64,000 bases of DNA from positions 1,922,001 through 1,986,000 of the forward strand of contig CP053171.1 in assembly GCA_014607495.2 (NCBI GenBank), written 5' to 3'. The position numbers and the translations under genes are program-made. This document shows, piece after piece, positions 1-9,929 of this stretch (positions are counted from its first letter, which is position 1; every line of letters starts with the position of its first letter). The stretch comes from Carposina sasakii (Eukaryota > Arthropoda > Insecta > Lepidoptera > Carposinidae). A model generated the notes under the pieces. The model saw only the letters and a program-made list of their open reading frames with translations. It had not been told where the DNA came from and did not search any database.

Positions 1-24
1 TTTTTGCCTGAACTTTGCGAACAT

Positions 25-165
25 GTCGTAGGTATGAGTCGATATGAAACTCAGATGCGTTCTCTCTCAGTAACTTATCACTGATTATTGACATCTGTGC
101 CCGCTATGATTAATATGTGATTGTGAGATCTCCTTTTTGATGCTGCAGTTCTAGCTACACCATTT
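25..165 (+). repeat. Family C dispersed repeat, partial copy
   Basis: The stretch from the TCTCTCAG and CACTGATTATTGACATCTG core to CTGCAGTTCTAGCTAC matches the second half of the approximately 220-bp family C element seen about 18 times in the window. No coding capacity. The family has no clear TIR or tRNA promoter, so its class is open. Confidence 0.6.
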
Positions 166-360
166 TAGGCTTTTACTTGTATATTTTATGTTCTAGAGGT
201 AGACTGGGTAGATACTTCCATATCTATAGATCGATGTTCAATAATCTGCATAGGAGGCGCTATCGCGTCAGGTACAGCTTTACAGCTACAAAGTATCATG
301 GAGGAACTTTTAAAAGGAGATACGATAACCAACGTTACCTACGCAGCACAGTATGTACCA

Positions 361-809
361 ATCACAGGTTGATAATCGACTTTGCCCTGCCACTACATAG
401 TTTTAAGTAATTTCTAAAAAGTATTAAAACCATGCTTACATTTAACTAAACGTTTGATTAGTCTTAAGACAATTTGTTTGATCAGTAGCTTACTAATTAG
501 TTAAAATACGTGAAACAACTTAATGGTACCTAAGCTTTACTACTAATCTAACAAAATGCCCTTCTTATATAACTAAAAGTTGAAAAAATATGTGAAAGTA
601 GACTCTACCTGTACCTATATACGAGTATAGGTATTATTTCCTATTTCATTTTTATAGGTATAGGAACGGGCCACAAACTAAAGATCAAGTTAAAACGAAA
701 CGTACGAAAACCACATCACTGGTGGTAGGTTGCAGAGAGAGATCGGCTCGTTCTTATTGGCTCATTTAAGAAGACTTAGAAAACAACAAAGTGATAGGTC
801 GGATACGGG
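361..809. other. AT-rich intergenic stretch, nothing recognised
   Basis: No open frame of note, no family match and no splice-flanked block that I could support. Confidence 0.5.
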
Positions 810-1442
810 GGAAGCACCGGCCCCCTTATTACCTAACTAGCAAAAGCAAAGCGATAGCGAAAATTGTACAAAAATCGCTGATTGCTTGTCAAATTCGTAT
901 TACGTAAAATGGATTTCAAAGGAACTTTGACTGTCTACGACTCGATTGCGACATCGCGCGGGACGAGACGCAGGGGAGGAAGGCCAACCTACGGCGCGCC
1001 GGCAGACGGTCAAACACAGCACTCGCCATCGCACGCGCATCTTAAAATTTACTTCTACAGGGTGTAACAGAAAGGGCATATTAAGCGAAAAGCTGTATAA
1101 ATAGTCCACTATAGAGAACCTATTTCCAAAATGAAACTCAAAATATTTTTTTTTTCCATATTTTTATTTTTCAAGATTATATTTTGTGGATAGGTTCTCT
1201 ATAGTGGGCTATTTACATAGCTTTTCGCTTAACATACCCTTTTTGTTACACCCTGTATAGTTTGCTGTCCGGGATATTGTTACCTGAAACGACTGAAATA
1301 CACCAGCATTCCTATGTATACAGTCCACATTTATTTACGTCCCCATTAGGACCCTTCACATTGACATTTCAAGGCGAATATTGTACAATTTTCGCTATCG
1401 CTTTGCTTCGGCTTTGCTATTGCTTTTACGTAATCAGGGGGC
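810..1442 (+). repeat. Family G MITE, split by later insertion
   Basis: Positions about 810-932 and 1362-1442 are the two halves of a family G element; the uninterrupted form is at 58190-58372, where the arms AGCAAAGCGATAGCGAAAATT and the inverted counterpart ending in GCTTTGCTATTGC face each other. About 430 bp of other sequence lies between the halves, including the family E MITE at 1058-1255, so at least two insertion events are stacked here. Confidence 0.65.
1058..1255. mobile_element. Family E palindromic MITE, TA-flanked
   Basis: Begins CAGGGTGTAACAGAAAGGG and ends with the inverted counterpart TTTTTGTTACACCCTG, with TA directly on each side (1056-1057, 1256-1257). The arms with GCGAAAAGCTGT and TCTATAGTGGGCTATT are long inverted repeats. 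TA target duplication is characteristic of Tc1/mariner-type elements; no transposase is encoded. Confidence 0.8.
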
Positions 1443-1883
1443 CGCTCTGATGCAAATAGTGTCGTACCAAACCTCGATGAAGAATCCGTTTCGTAGAATA
1501 ACTCCTAGGCCTGATTTCGGAACTAACATTTTTTATATGCAGTAACACATACATACACGTAGTAACTAGCGCCATCATCCTATAGAACTATTTGGTGAAT
1601 TCGCTCTCTATGTCTCTAGCAAAGCTTTCTTGTCTATGTTCATATAAAAGCCACCTCTCCTTAGTCCTTCCTTTATGACAACTACTTACTCTTGCGGCTT
1701 GCAACCTACCTACTCAAGTTACAATGCGCTCGAACTATTCAGCAAATTCCGTCGAATATGAAACGATTTCTAGGTATTCTTCATACGGTATGTTATGTTT
1801 CCCCACAGTGTCGGACCGTTAGTCCATAAGGCTACACTTTTTAGTTATATGAAACAGTCTTATAACTATAAATGGGTCATCTT
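1443..1883. other. Intergenic; one short dispersed repeat
   Basis: About 1485-1590 (GTTTCGTAGAATAA ... AACTAGCGCCATCATCC) recurs twice at 7990-8300. The rest shows no supported feature. Confidence 0.4.
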
Positions 1884-2020
1884 AGGGCCGATTTTTTTTT
1901 AAACGTATAATGTATCAGAAGAATAACGTTGATGCTGTTTTTCCCAAAAATTCAATCATGATAGAGACATCATCAACTTTATTCTTCAGATAGGCTATCT
2001 GACGTTTGGAAAAATCAGCC
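1884..2020. mobile_element. Family H MITE
   Basis: Inverted ends read GGGCCGATTTTT and GGAAAAATCAGCC, with the central pair CAACGTTGATGCTG and ACATCATCAACTTTATTCTTC. The same layout appears at 2380, 3687, 21359 and 26893. Non-autonomous. Confidence 0.65.
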
Positions 2021-2379
2021 ATTAGTATCATAGTTCGATCTTAAATACCGACTTTTCCCCACAGAATGGCATTTCACTCGGAGTAAAGTTAAAACGCCTA
2101 TACTCCACGTTCAATAGAAACATTTCATAGACAAAACCATTTTTGGGAAAAGCTATGTTACAATTTTATAACATAAAACATATGTTCAGTGATACGGAGA
2201 GATAGAATTAAAATCTATTACTTGAAACACCGCTTGGTGCCGGCAGAGTAAGATACAGACAAACTACCTACTAATTAAATGTAAATGTAGATAATGAATT
2301 AGGTATAGGTAAGCGAACGTTAGCTCGTGAGGTTGGAGATCACAGGTTTGAGGTGTGAGGACATATAGGTCAAATATTA

Positions 2380-2509
2380 AAGGACGATTTTTCAATACTC
2401 GATAGCTGTTTACCTTGAAGGATAAAGTTGATGGTGTCTTTCAAGAAAGAGACAGCATCGACTATATTCTTCAGATAGGCCTATCCGGCCATTGAAAAAA
2501 ATCGGCCCT
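2380..2509. mobile_element. Family H MITE, second copy
   Basis: Ends AGGACGATTTTTCAA and TTGAAAAAAATCGGCCCT are inverted; the internal GATGGTGTCTTTCAAGAAAG segment and CTTCAGATAGGC match the other family H copies. It lies about 360 bp from the copy at 1884. Confidence 0.6.
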
Positions 2510-2931
2510 AAATAATGAAACAAAAGAAAGAAACAAAGAAATTAATTTTGTAGTCATTATGCTAAAAAAACCAACGTTTTGTTCACAATAAAACTTACAG
2601 CTTCTTTACTAAAAACAGTATTTATTACGAAATATTTTAACGAATCAAAGGAAGTAGGTTGCATAATACTTATTCTAAAACAACAAAAATGTATTATTTA
2701 CCTATAAAAAACAGGATATAGCAGTAACGTGATATTAAAGCAAACGTTGACTTAACAATAAATATATAAGTAGGTACCTTAGAAAATGATAACTTTGCAT
2801 TTCAACTGAAATTAAAAACCAAAGCAGAAGCGTTATTCATTTAAGTTATACTAAATTACTAAATATTTTAGATTTTAGCGTTGTTGTCGATTTGCTTTTT
2901 CATACACATTGTTTTATTATAAGTCGTCTGC
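2510..2931. other. AT-rich intergenic stretch, nothing recognised
   Basis: Poly-A and poly-T runs and short stops in all frames; no repeat family or exon could be supported. Confidence 0.4.
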
Positions 2932-3001
2932 TTCAGCCTATTGCAGTCCACTGCTGGACGTAGGCCTCCAGGGCACGCCACAAGGCTACTGCCACCGCCA
3001 T
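2932..3001 (-). repeat. Family A tail, truncated
   Basis: Carries the family A 3' tail in reverse (CAGCCTATTGCAGTCCACTG then GCTGGACGTAGGCCTCC). Only about 70 bp remain, the usual 5' truncation of an element copied by a LINE. Confidence 0.65.
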
Positions 3002-3054
3002 TTATTATAAGTATACAATCATATTTGCGACACGAGTTTGGTGTACTTATTATA

Positions 3055-3395
3055 CAGGGTGTAAAAAGACAACTTTGTTATTTTAATACCTCGTATTCTT
3101 TATAACATCACGACCATTTTTTTCTATGGCAGCACCCCTGTGAAACCACGGATTGACAAGATATTGAGGTCCAAAGTTACATTAATACTATCATTTTTTT
3201 TACTTAAATCTATCTGAAATCGGTTAACAAACATTTTTTTCAAAGATACCAATATCAAAATGTTATAGTGTTAGTTTTGTAGGTACATTTGTACTTTGCG
3301 CATCAAACGAATACATTGCGTGCAATAAAATTACAGTATTTTTTCATAATTTTTTGTCGTTTCCCAGGGTTGGTTCCATAGAAGAAAATGATCGT
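3055..3395. mobile_element. Family F MITE, one end degraded
   Basis: Starts TA|CAGGGTGTAAAAAGACAAC and contains the internal arm GGTTCCATAGAAGAAAATGATCG. The complete form is at 50329-50727, where both ends are present. The right terminus here is lost. Confidence 0.65.
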
Positions 3396-3686
3396 AAAAA
3401 CACTAATAAACATTGTTGTCTTTTTACATCCCTGTATACTTACTACGCTAGAATGCACACTTTTCTAATACACCTACTGTTATTTTTATCATCCACTGAA
3501 ATAACAAGTATTCTCTTAGCTTTTCCTATAATTTTAAATTGGAAGTATCTAATAAATTTATAAGATACCTGGAGAAATCTTGATGTCACATTGTTGATAA
3601 CACAGAAGGACATCATAATTCTGTACTCATAGATAAACTTCATACTAAACCGTAATTTTTAAATGCCTGTCTATTCTATACTACTA

Positions 3687-3992
3687 AGAGCTGATTTTTC
3701 CAAACGTCAGGTAGCTTATCAGAGGAATGAAGTTGTTGCTGTCTTTCTCTAAAAATAGGAGGTAATCTATGTAATTGAGACAGCATCAACTTTATTCTTC
3801 TGCCCCCTAGCATGACCACGAAACGTGGATATCGTAACGTACGATATCGTATCGTCTTAATACAAAATTCAATATGGCGACTATATTTATCGTATTGACA
3901 GGCTAAATGTCGATAAAGCGGTTTATCATATCGTGCTTCGCAGGTCATGCTAGGCTTGCTGGTAGGCTATCTGACGTCTGAATAATCAGCCC
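3687..3992. mobile_element. Family H MITE interrupted by another element
   Basis: Outer ends GAGCTGATTTTTCCAAACG and GACGTCTGAATAATCAGCCC are a normal family H pair. The copy is about 150 bp longer than its relatives because a separate element lies at 3806-3954. Confidence 0.7.
3806..3954. mobile_element. Small nested element with 12-bp perfect TIR
   Basis: CCTAGCATGACC at the left is the exact reverse complement of GGTCATGCTAGG at the right. Total about 149 bp, AT-rich interior with several near-palindromes (CGATATCGTATCG). It sits between TTATTCTTCTG and GGCTATCTGAC, which adjoin in the other family H copies. No other copy was seen in the window, so the family is unassigned. Confidence 0.6.
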
Positions 3993-4103
3993 TTAATATG
4001 TATTGTATTTGGTTGTCAAATACCTATTTAGGTAGATTTAGTTTCTTGAACTTATACGTACTTATGCTAATTAGCTATAGGATGCTATTATACTCGAAAA
4101 TAT

Positions 4104-4195
4104 CTAATTTTCGAAAGATAAACGATGTTTCATTGAGATTCGGCTACGTTTCTCCTGACTCATTAGATAGGTCCAGACCGCAGTGTGAATGCATG
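4104..4195 (-). CDS. MADF gene exon 6, tentative last exon
   Basis: Acceptor TCTTTTTCAG; in the phase left by exon 5 it reads 29 codons (CIHTAVWTYLMSQEKRSRIS ...) to a TAG. A 92-bp open block can arise by chance, so this exon rests on phase and acceptor only. Confidence 0.4.
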
Positions 4196-7100
4196 CTGAA
4201 AAAGACATACTTCAGTTCACCAAACAAAGCATACTCGTATACCATATCCCTACAAACGATCCCTAAAAGAGAGCCCACAACCACATAACTGGGCCAGTGC
4301 AAAAGTTCAGTGACAAGTTGCTGACTGATAGCCTAAGCATAGAGGAATAAGATGTCTTAGAGTGCTAATGTACTGTAATGTACAGTAACGCAATCTAAGG
4401 GTCAAGGACTGGAACTTTGAGCTACTGGAAAGTCTCAGTGTGCATGGACACAGTTAGCAGGACATTAAAAGAGAACGCCCCTGAGTTCTGTAGTTCTGTT
4501 GACTCTTACGACATGCACGGAACGAGATGCGGCTGATGTATTCTAGTAAAGCCCCGCATCAGCACAAGGTTTACAATAATATTATTTAAAGTGCACTCTT
4601 CTATGTAAAATTTTACCAGTTAGTTTGAAACATGAATACCTTTTGGCAATTTAATAACCATAGCAAACAAGATCATAACTTAACGCTGATTCGGCATGAT
4701 CAGTATCTATGAGTAAATATGAGGTCCCTAGAGTAAATAATTATTATGGTGACAGATCACTAAAAATGACAGATCACTAAAAAATGTTTACCGTATATTT
4801 TAAATACATACATATATAGTCACGCCTTTATCCCTTACGGCGTATGCAGAGCACCAAGGGCCGATAGAACCACATGGTGCCATTTCTGACCAATTTTGAG
4901 GGTATAGTTGAGATGTACAAGTTCGGTTAGTAGTGACAGGTGGTCAGCCCATCGCCTACAAAACACCAAGACCCTCTTGTCCCTTTACTGACTTGTATAG
5001 TATGCCCGGGAAGAGAAGCAGCTGTAGTATTATACGTATTTTTTCACTTTTGCAGGGTATTGTAAAACAACTGTATAAATTTAAAGTTAATAAATAAATA
5101 ATAAAAAATAAAAAAATTACTTTACCTGGAAATTTTGGATCAGTGTGGTAACGTAAGTCTTCGATATCTGACGTTTCCAGAAATATTCTATTCTCTCGTA
5201 TAAAAGCATTTGCTCTCTCTCGATACCCAGGCTGAAGGCATTATAAAGGTGATAAAAATACACACGGGGAAGCCAAAACTGTAGGATCAAATGAATGGTG
5301 AGAATCGGAAACTACGTTTAGCATACTCGTAGCGGAGACCGGCGTATAAAATAAGTGGCCTGTGGGGTAAGCACGAACCTTTTTACGCGGCGTAACGCTA
5401 GCGACTCGCTATGGGAATTGATATGGGAAAATCTATGGGAATTGACAGTTTGATGCTAGCGTTACGGACTATCGAGAGGTTCGTGCTTACCCCTCAGCTC
5501 ATTGCTTGAGAGCATGCCAGAGTTCGTTAGTCGATTCTTGTGATATGCACGGAAGGAGATGCAGCTGATGTATTCTAGTGAAGCCCCGCATCAGTAGAGA
5601 CGACGATGCCTCACCTCAACATCGTTCAGTATTGACATTCGTTATCGAGTTTACCTTACTAGTGGAAGATATTTATTATGTACTTCAATACTTGACACAA
5701 AAAAGATATGAAAATTAAATAAAGCTGTCCATTTAAAAAACGTTAGACTAAGATTTAAATTAAACCTATAACCATCTCAACTTATATAGTAATGTCAAAA
5801 AATTGTATGAAGAATAAATACTTCATAGGGGAAAGAAGACAACATACAATTTTTATTCTGACGTCTTCTGTTTTAAATTTAGATAAGTAGTTATATAATA
5901 TAGCTTTCAATCTTAGGCTAAAATGAGCACTAACCTTCTGTTTCAGATATAAATCAATCAAGCTGTTCTTAATACTTTTTAATCCTTTGTTTGCCATAAC
6001 TGCTTCTTTCAAAATAATCTTTACTATTTCTTTGCAGGTCACGATGTCGTTTTCCATAGATTTTTTGCCTTTATTACCATCATCAGAGTCATTACAATCA
6101 TTGATATCTTCTACACTATTACTTTCACTTGATATATACTCACCATCGGAATCAATTACCTGATCTTCAAATATTATTCTTTTCTGAAAATACAGTGACT
6201 CGCTACGTTGCTAGTTCATCGCCTGAGAGAACGCCCCTGAGTTCCTTAGTCTACTCTCACGATATGCACGGAAGGAGATGCGGCAGTTTCTAGAATGCTA
6301 ATACAATCAACTTACCTACCTGTTGACTGCCATTTAGTTATGGATTTCTACCTTCGAGAAAGTGCCAAATTTTTAGGGACCTACTTGATTTTTCGCTTCA
6401 CTGGAGATCGAAATTATTCCAGAGATTGGCTTGACCGATTTTGGTGAAATGTTATTGTATGTTAGATTTTATTACCTAAGTGTGTTTAAAAACTTTTACT
6501 GTTTATAAGTGGGGGTCTAAGACAAAAAAAAACTAGAGTCATGAAAGGCTACTTTAAAACTATCTACATAATTAATTACCTTATTATTTTCATGAAGACT
6601 ATCACGTTTCGTGTTCTTTTTCACTGGAGCAGAATGAGGAGAATTCTTCGACTGTTTGTTTATTTGTATGTTCATATATTGACACGATTCATCCAGAAAT
6701 GATAACCGATCAAACAACACATTAAATTTTCCTTCAGTGGGTTTGTTTGAGCTGTTGACATGTTTTTTGTACGCACGGTAAATTAGTCCCCACTGGGTTT
6801 TACAAAATTGTACTAAAAAAGAAAAATACACATTTAGATACATATACCTACACCCGGCTGTGTTCCCGAAATGGGGTAGCCACAACTGCAGATTCATAAA
6901 GGAGATCCTGCGGCCTCACTATGTAAATGATCAGTGATAACGTGCCAGCCTATTGCCTGAGAGAATGCCCGAGTTCAGTCGACTCTTAGGCCGATTTTAG
7001 AGGCACGCTGACGTGCGCTGACGGTCGGCGCTGATGGAGTCAAATTGTAGGGCTGATTGATTTTAGAGTCACGCTGACGTGCGCTGACGGTCGGCGCTGA

Positions 7101-9274
7101 TGGGTCAATTTGTACGGCCGTCAGCGCGGAGCGCGACCAAAAATACTACCTGTAACTACATATGTAACTTCATCAGCGCCGACCGTCAGCGCACGTCAGC
7201 GTGACTCTAAAATCGGCCTATGTAGTTACAGGCAGCGTTTTTTAGTAGCGCTGAACCGCTCAGCGCTGACGGCCGTACAAATTGACCCATCAGCGTCGAG
7301 CGTCAGCGCCGACCGTCAGAGCACGTCAGCGTGACTCTAAAATCAGCCTCACGATATGCACTAAAAGAGAGCTGAGAGAAAGCCATGACTTTATATATGT
7401 TGTAAGTAGGTAAGTACCTATAGTTCTTGGAATCAGGCAGTAATTTGATAGTGTATGTGACATTGTAATATTGAATGTTGATAACACGGTAAGTATTAGG
7501 TATGACGAAGTCGCGGACCAGAGCTGCACCGATATGATGAATTTGGTGAGAGCGAGATGTCTCACTTTTAAACGTCAAATTCACAGAGCTATTAATAACT
7601 ATATAAACTAAGTGCATGTACTTTGCATGTAAAAAATAGACTTAAGAATTAGAATAGACACTCGTTCTCGAGCCTGGACTGAAGGAATTAGGGCTGATAG
7701 AAGTGGTTTGTAAACCTTTTTACACACCAAGTAGAAACACTTGCCTTATCTAGTTATTACTTACCTCTGTGGATTTGACGTTTAAAAATGAGACACCACG
7801 CTCTCACCAAATTCATCATACCGGTGCTGGTATAAAATATATGATCCCTACCTACTCCATTTCCATGAGTGGTCTCATTTACGCGATATAAGTATAAACA
7901 CATTGAATAAAGTTTACCTATACTTACTGTATTTTACAGGTAGGTAATAAAATAACACTTGAGAACATGGATAGGTGTCTATGTGTATATTACGGATCAC
8001 AGATAAACAAACTGTTTCATAGAATAACTTATACACCACTAATTTCGAAGCTGTACGCAGTGAAACAGAAAATGTGGTCATACACATAGCAACTAACGCC
8101 ATCATCCATCGAAACTATACCTTGAGAGATATACTCTACAAGTGGCATTAGTCCACCATCAGGCCCTAATCCCTCTGCTGAGCCTCGAATCTGACAACTA
8201 GTGATCGCTGTAAAAGTAGAGTCCGTTTCATAGAATAATAAGAAAAATATCCTATGTCTGATTAATTACGAAACTAACACATAGTAACTAGCGCTATAAT
8301 TAAAATCCTGCCTGAATCCCTGTTCCCCATGAACTATAAACCTTGCGGTCTTCAAGTCGAGAGTAAACCGGTTTCTTTTAGGCAAGCGCGCTCCATCATA
8401 GACTGCAACGGTGCTTACCATGAGGCGTGTTGTGGTCAAGCGTAAGCCTATTTAATTAAAAAAAAAAACATGAACTATTTGGTGAAACGCACATCGCGCA
8501 TCGTCGCGATAAAAAACCAACCACTTGGCATACAATACACACACATAAAAAGTGTCGTCAGTGTCTCGATTGTGGTATTGACTCGACACCATATGCGATC
8601 TATATTAGTATATTAGTGGGTCCATCTTATCTAAAAACTTTAAACAAAACTTACATGGAATGTTGAGTTTATCCGCCACTTTTTGCCACTCGTGCGCAAC
8701 TATATCTCTGTTCTTAATTCGCAGAGACTTGTCCCAGAGTATCGGATATTTCTTGACTTCCTTTATGAGGGTTTCTTTGAATTGTTGTGGAGTACGATTC
8801 TGTAAGACAATAAATAACTTATACCTACGTATTTTTACACAGTTTTATTACAAAAAAATCGCCGGTGCTGATACAGTATGTACGACTTCACTAGAATACG
8901 TCAGCTGCATTTCCTTCCGTTCATCAGGAGCGTTCTCTCAGGCGACGAGCTAGCAACTTGTCACTGATCATTCACATCTGGCCGCGCTATACTAAACGGA
9001 CGGTGGGATCTCCTTCTTGATACTGTAGTTCTGGCTACGAGTAATCCATTTTACAAACATACCTGACTTAATTACTGTTCCTGTGTCCCCTAGATGGGGC
9101 AGAGGGCCTCCACAGTTCTCTGCCATCCCGCTCGGTTTTGAGCTGATCCCTAAAGGTCCTTACTAAGTATTAATTATTATTAAAAAAAATAAGGTTGCTA
9201 CTTACTTTTCGCTTCGGCTTATTCATTTCCTGTTCTTTCGCATTTGAAATTCCGAACAGAAGTGAAATATCCAT
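4104..9274 (-). CDS. MADF-domain protein, six-exon model
   Basis: Assembled from minus-strand splice sites: exons 9206-9274, 8655-8799, 6580-6812, 5935-6183, 5126-5231 and 4104-4195. All six join in phase to 297 codons plus stop. Residues about 28-90 form a MADF domain: FKETLIKEVKKYPILWDKS, a WQKVADKL helix, then FCKTQWGLIYRAY, the usual W-containing third helix. MADF domains (Adf-1 type) bind DNA and act in insect transcription. After it come a basic segment, an acidic Ser/Asp stretch (exon 4) and an Arg-rich tail. No BESS domain was recognised. Introns hold several family C and MITE copies. I do not recognise a named orthologue. The MADF exons are firm; the last exon is the weakest part because no polyadenylation signal was found close behind it. 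Confidence 0.7.
4300..4565 (-). repeat. Family C repeat with internal extra sequence
   Basis: Core words AGTGACAAGTTGCT and GAGAACGCCCCTGAGTTC, then GACATGCACGG and GATGTATTCTAGTAAAGCCC, in the family C order. About 120 bp of unrelated sequence separates the two parts. Confidence 0.65.
4803..5045 (-). repeat. Family B repeat with TATG-type tail
   Basis: Contains TGCAGAGCACCAAGGGCCGA, GTTCGGTTAGTAGTGACAGG and AGTATGCCCGGGAAGAGAAG. The tail is a run of CATA units. Seven copies occur in the window in both orientations; a tail-anchored retroposon is likely. Confidence 0.7.
5126..5231 (-). CDS. MADF gene exon 5
   Basis: Acceptor CCTTCAG, donor GTAAAG. Encodes PGYRERANAFIRENRIFLET followed by SDIEDLRYHTDPKFP; phase 0 in, phase 1 out, matching exon 4 and the proposed exon 6. 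Confidence 0.6.
5490..5600 (-). repeat. Family C partial copy
   Basis: CTCATTGCTTGAGAG ... TGCACGGAAGGAGATGCAGC ... AGTGAAGCCCCGCATCAG matches the 3' half of the family. Confidence 0.6.
5935..6183 (-). CDS. MADF gene exon 4 (acidic segment)
   Basis: Acceptor ATTTTCAG, donor GTTAGT. 83 codons without a stop: an acidic Ser/Asp/Glu stretch followed by a Lys/Ile helix (CKEIVKIILKEAV). A family C fragment lies immediately outside the acceptor. Confidence 0.65.
6195..6285 (-). repeat. Family C fragment beside MADF exon 4
   Basis: Short fragment with GAGAACGCCCCTGAGTTCC and GATATGCACGGAAGGAGATG, ending about 12 bp from the exon 4 acceptor. Confidence 0.55.
6580..6812 (-). CDS. MADF gene exon 3 (third MADF helix)
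   Basis: Acceptor TTTTTTAG; completes the split codon of exon 2 and continues QFCKTQWGLIYRAYKKHVN, then a Ser/Lys-rich linker. Donor GTAATT after codon AAG. Confidence 0.75.
6838..7372 (-). repeat. Family C copy split by a palindromic element
   Basis: ACACCCGGCTGTGTTCCCG ... GAGTTCAGTCGACTCTTA at the left continues as CACGATATGCAC after 7348, which are adjacent in uninterrupted family C copies. Confidence 0.65.
6989..7348. mobile_element. GC-rich palindromic element in family C
   Basis: Ends GGCCGATTTTAGAG and CTCTAAAATCAGCC are inverted. The interior repeats GACGTGCGCTGACGGTCGGC twice on one side and its inverse GCCGACCGTCAGCGCACGTC on the other, giving a long hairpin. An open frame from 7110 to 7334 is a by-product of these repeats. 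Target site looks like TTA or TCA; transposase family not assigned. Confidence 0.65.
7520..7832. mobile_element. Long-TIR element (GAATTTGGTGAGAGCG family)
   Basis: The left arm GATGAATTTGGTGAGAGCGA ... CAAATTCACAGAG returns inverted at the right as CTCTGTGGATTTGACG ... GCTCTCACCAAATTCATCAT, more than 60 bp per arm. A second copy is at 11834-12146. It lies in an intron of the MADF gene. Confidence 0.7.
7990..8300. repeat. Two tandem partial copies of a short repeat
   Basis: TTTCATAGAATAA ... CTAACGCCATCATCC appears twice in a row and once at about 1485-1590. Unclassified. Confidence 0.45.
8655..8799 (-). CDS. MADF gene exon 2 (first MADF helices)
   Basis: Acceptor TCTTACAG, donor GTAAGT. 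Encodes NRTPQQFKETLIKEVKKYPI and the LWD that marks MADF helix 1. Ends in phase 1. Confidence 0.75.
8866..9058 (+). repeat. Family C repeat
   Basis: Reads GTGCTGATACAG ... CACTAGAATACGTCAGCTGC ... CTCTCAGGCGACGAGCTAGC ... GTGGGATCTCCTTC, close to full length, within MADF intron 1. Confidence 0.7.
9206..9274 (-). CDS. MADF gene exon 1 (start codon)
   Basis: ATG at 9272-9274 opens MDISLLFGISNAKEQEMNKP; ends AAA|GTAAGT in phase 0. Too short to show as a stand-alone frame. Confidence 0.6.
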
Positions 9275-9361
9275 TGTGGAAAATAAAACTTATAAAACTT
9301 TAGCACTGACTTGATTAGGAGCGGGCACGTTCGTATCTCTAGCGTGACGTAACCTACACTG

Positions 9362-9748
9362 CAAACAAAACAAACTTCAGCAAGGCAATTCCGCAAAAAA
9401 AATTGAGCAAAAACGCAACCGTTACAGAAAGGCGGTGTGAAAAAATATTTAGATACTTGCCGCTTGAGTTGGGTAGTAAGGTAAAGGGACCAACCACTAA
9501 TAAACGTGGGGCGAAGCAATCTTACCACTTGAGTAAAGAGGTTGTAGGTACATTAGCGCCCAACGGTCGCAAATATGATAAAATAAAAACCAATATCTGT
9601 CCCGTGCTGATACGTCACGGTAAAGTGTTTATTTTTTTGATAGTGTTGGTAGGTATTAGTAGCTTCTACAACGGCGCCCGACCGTTGTTGCCGGCTTCAT
9701 CCCAGCTCAAAACTTTTGCGGAACGCCCCCTAATTTTATTCGTAAGGA
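9362..9748. mobile_element. Family N element with inverted ends
   Basis: Left GGCAATTCCGCAAAA and right TTTTGCGGAACGCCCCC are inverted; the interior matches the copy at 52683-52968 (GTCGCAAATATGA versus GTCGCGAGTATGA, then AAAAACCAATATCTGT versus AAAAACAAATATCTGT, CTTCTACAACGG versus GTCTACAACGG). A 135-codon frame at 9403-9810 runs through it and out the far side; it is not conserved in the other copy and is not called a gene. Confidence 0.55.
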
Positions 9749-9929
9749 TTACTCACACAGCTTTTGTGAAGTTTCAAATTTCATTCATATCTGCATACTT
9801 ACGACATTAGTTACATACTCGTAGTACCTACAGCCCATTACAGCCAGTGACCTGATTGGTTACAGCTTACAGATTTGATAGTTGTGTGCGTGTCTTGTAC
9901 AACCCAGTCCCACGGCTTTATGATAAAAA

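Noticed and set aside
186..338. Minus-strand block with acceptor CTGCGTAG and 50 open codons ending at TAA
   Set aside because: Protein-like end (IDMEVSTQSTSRT) but no preceding exon in matching phase was found and the acceptor is weak.
9403..9810. 135-codon plus-strand frame
   Set aside because: It runs through a dispersed element (family N) and is not kept in the copy at 52683-52968.
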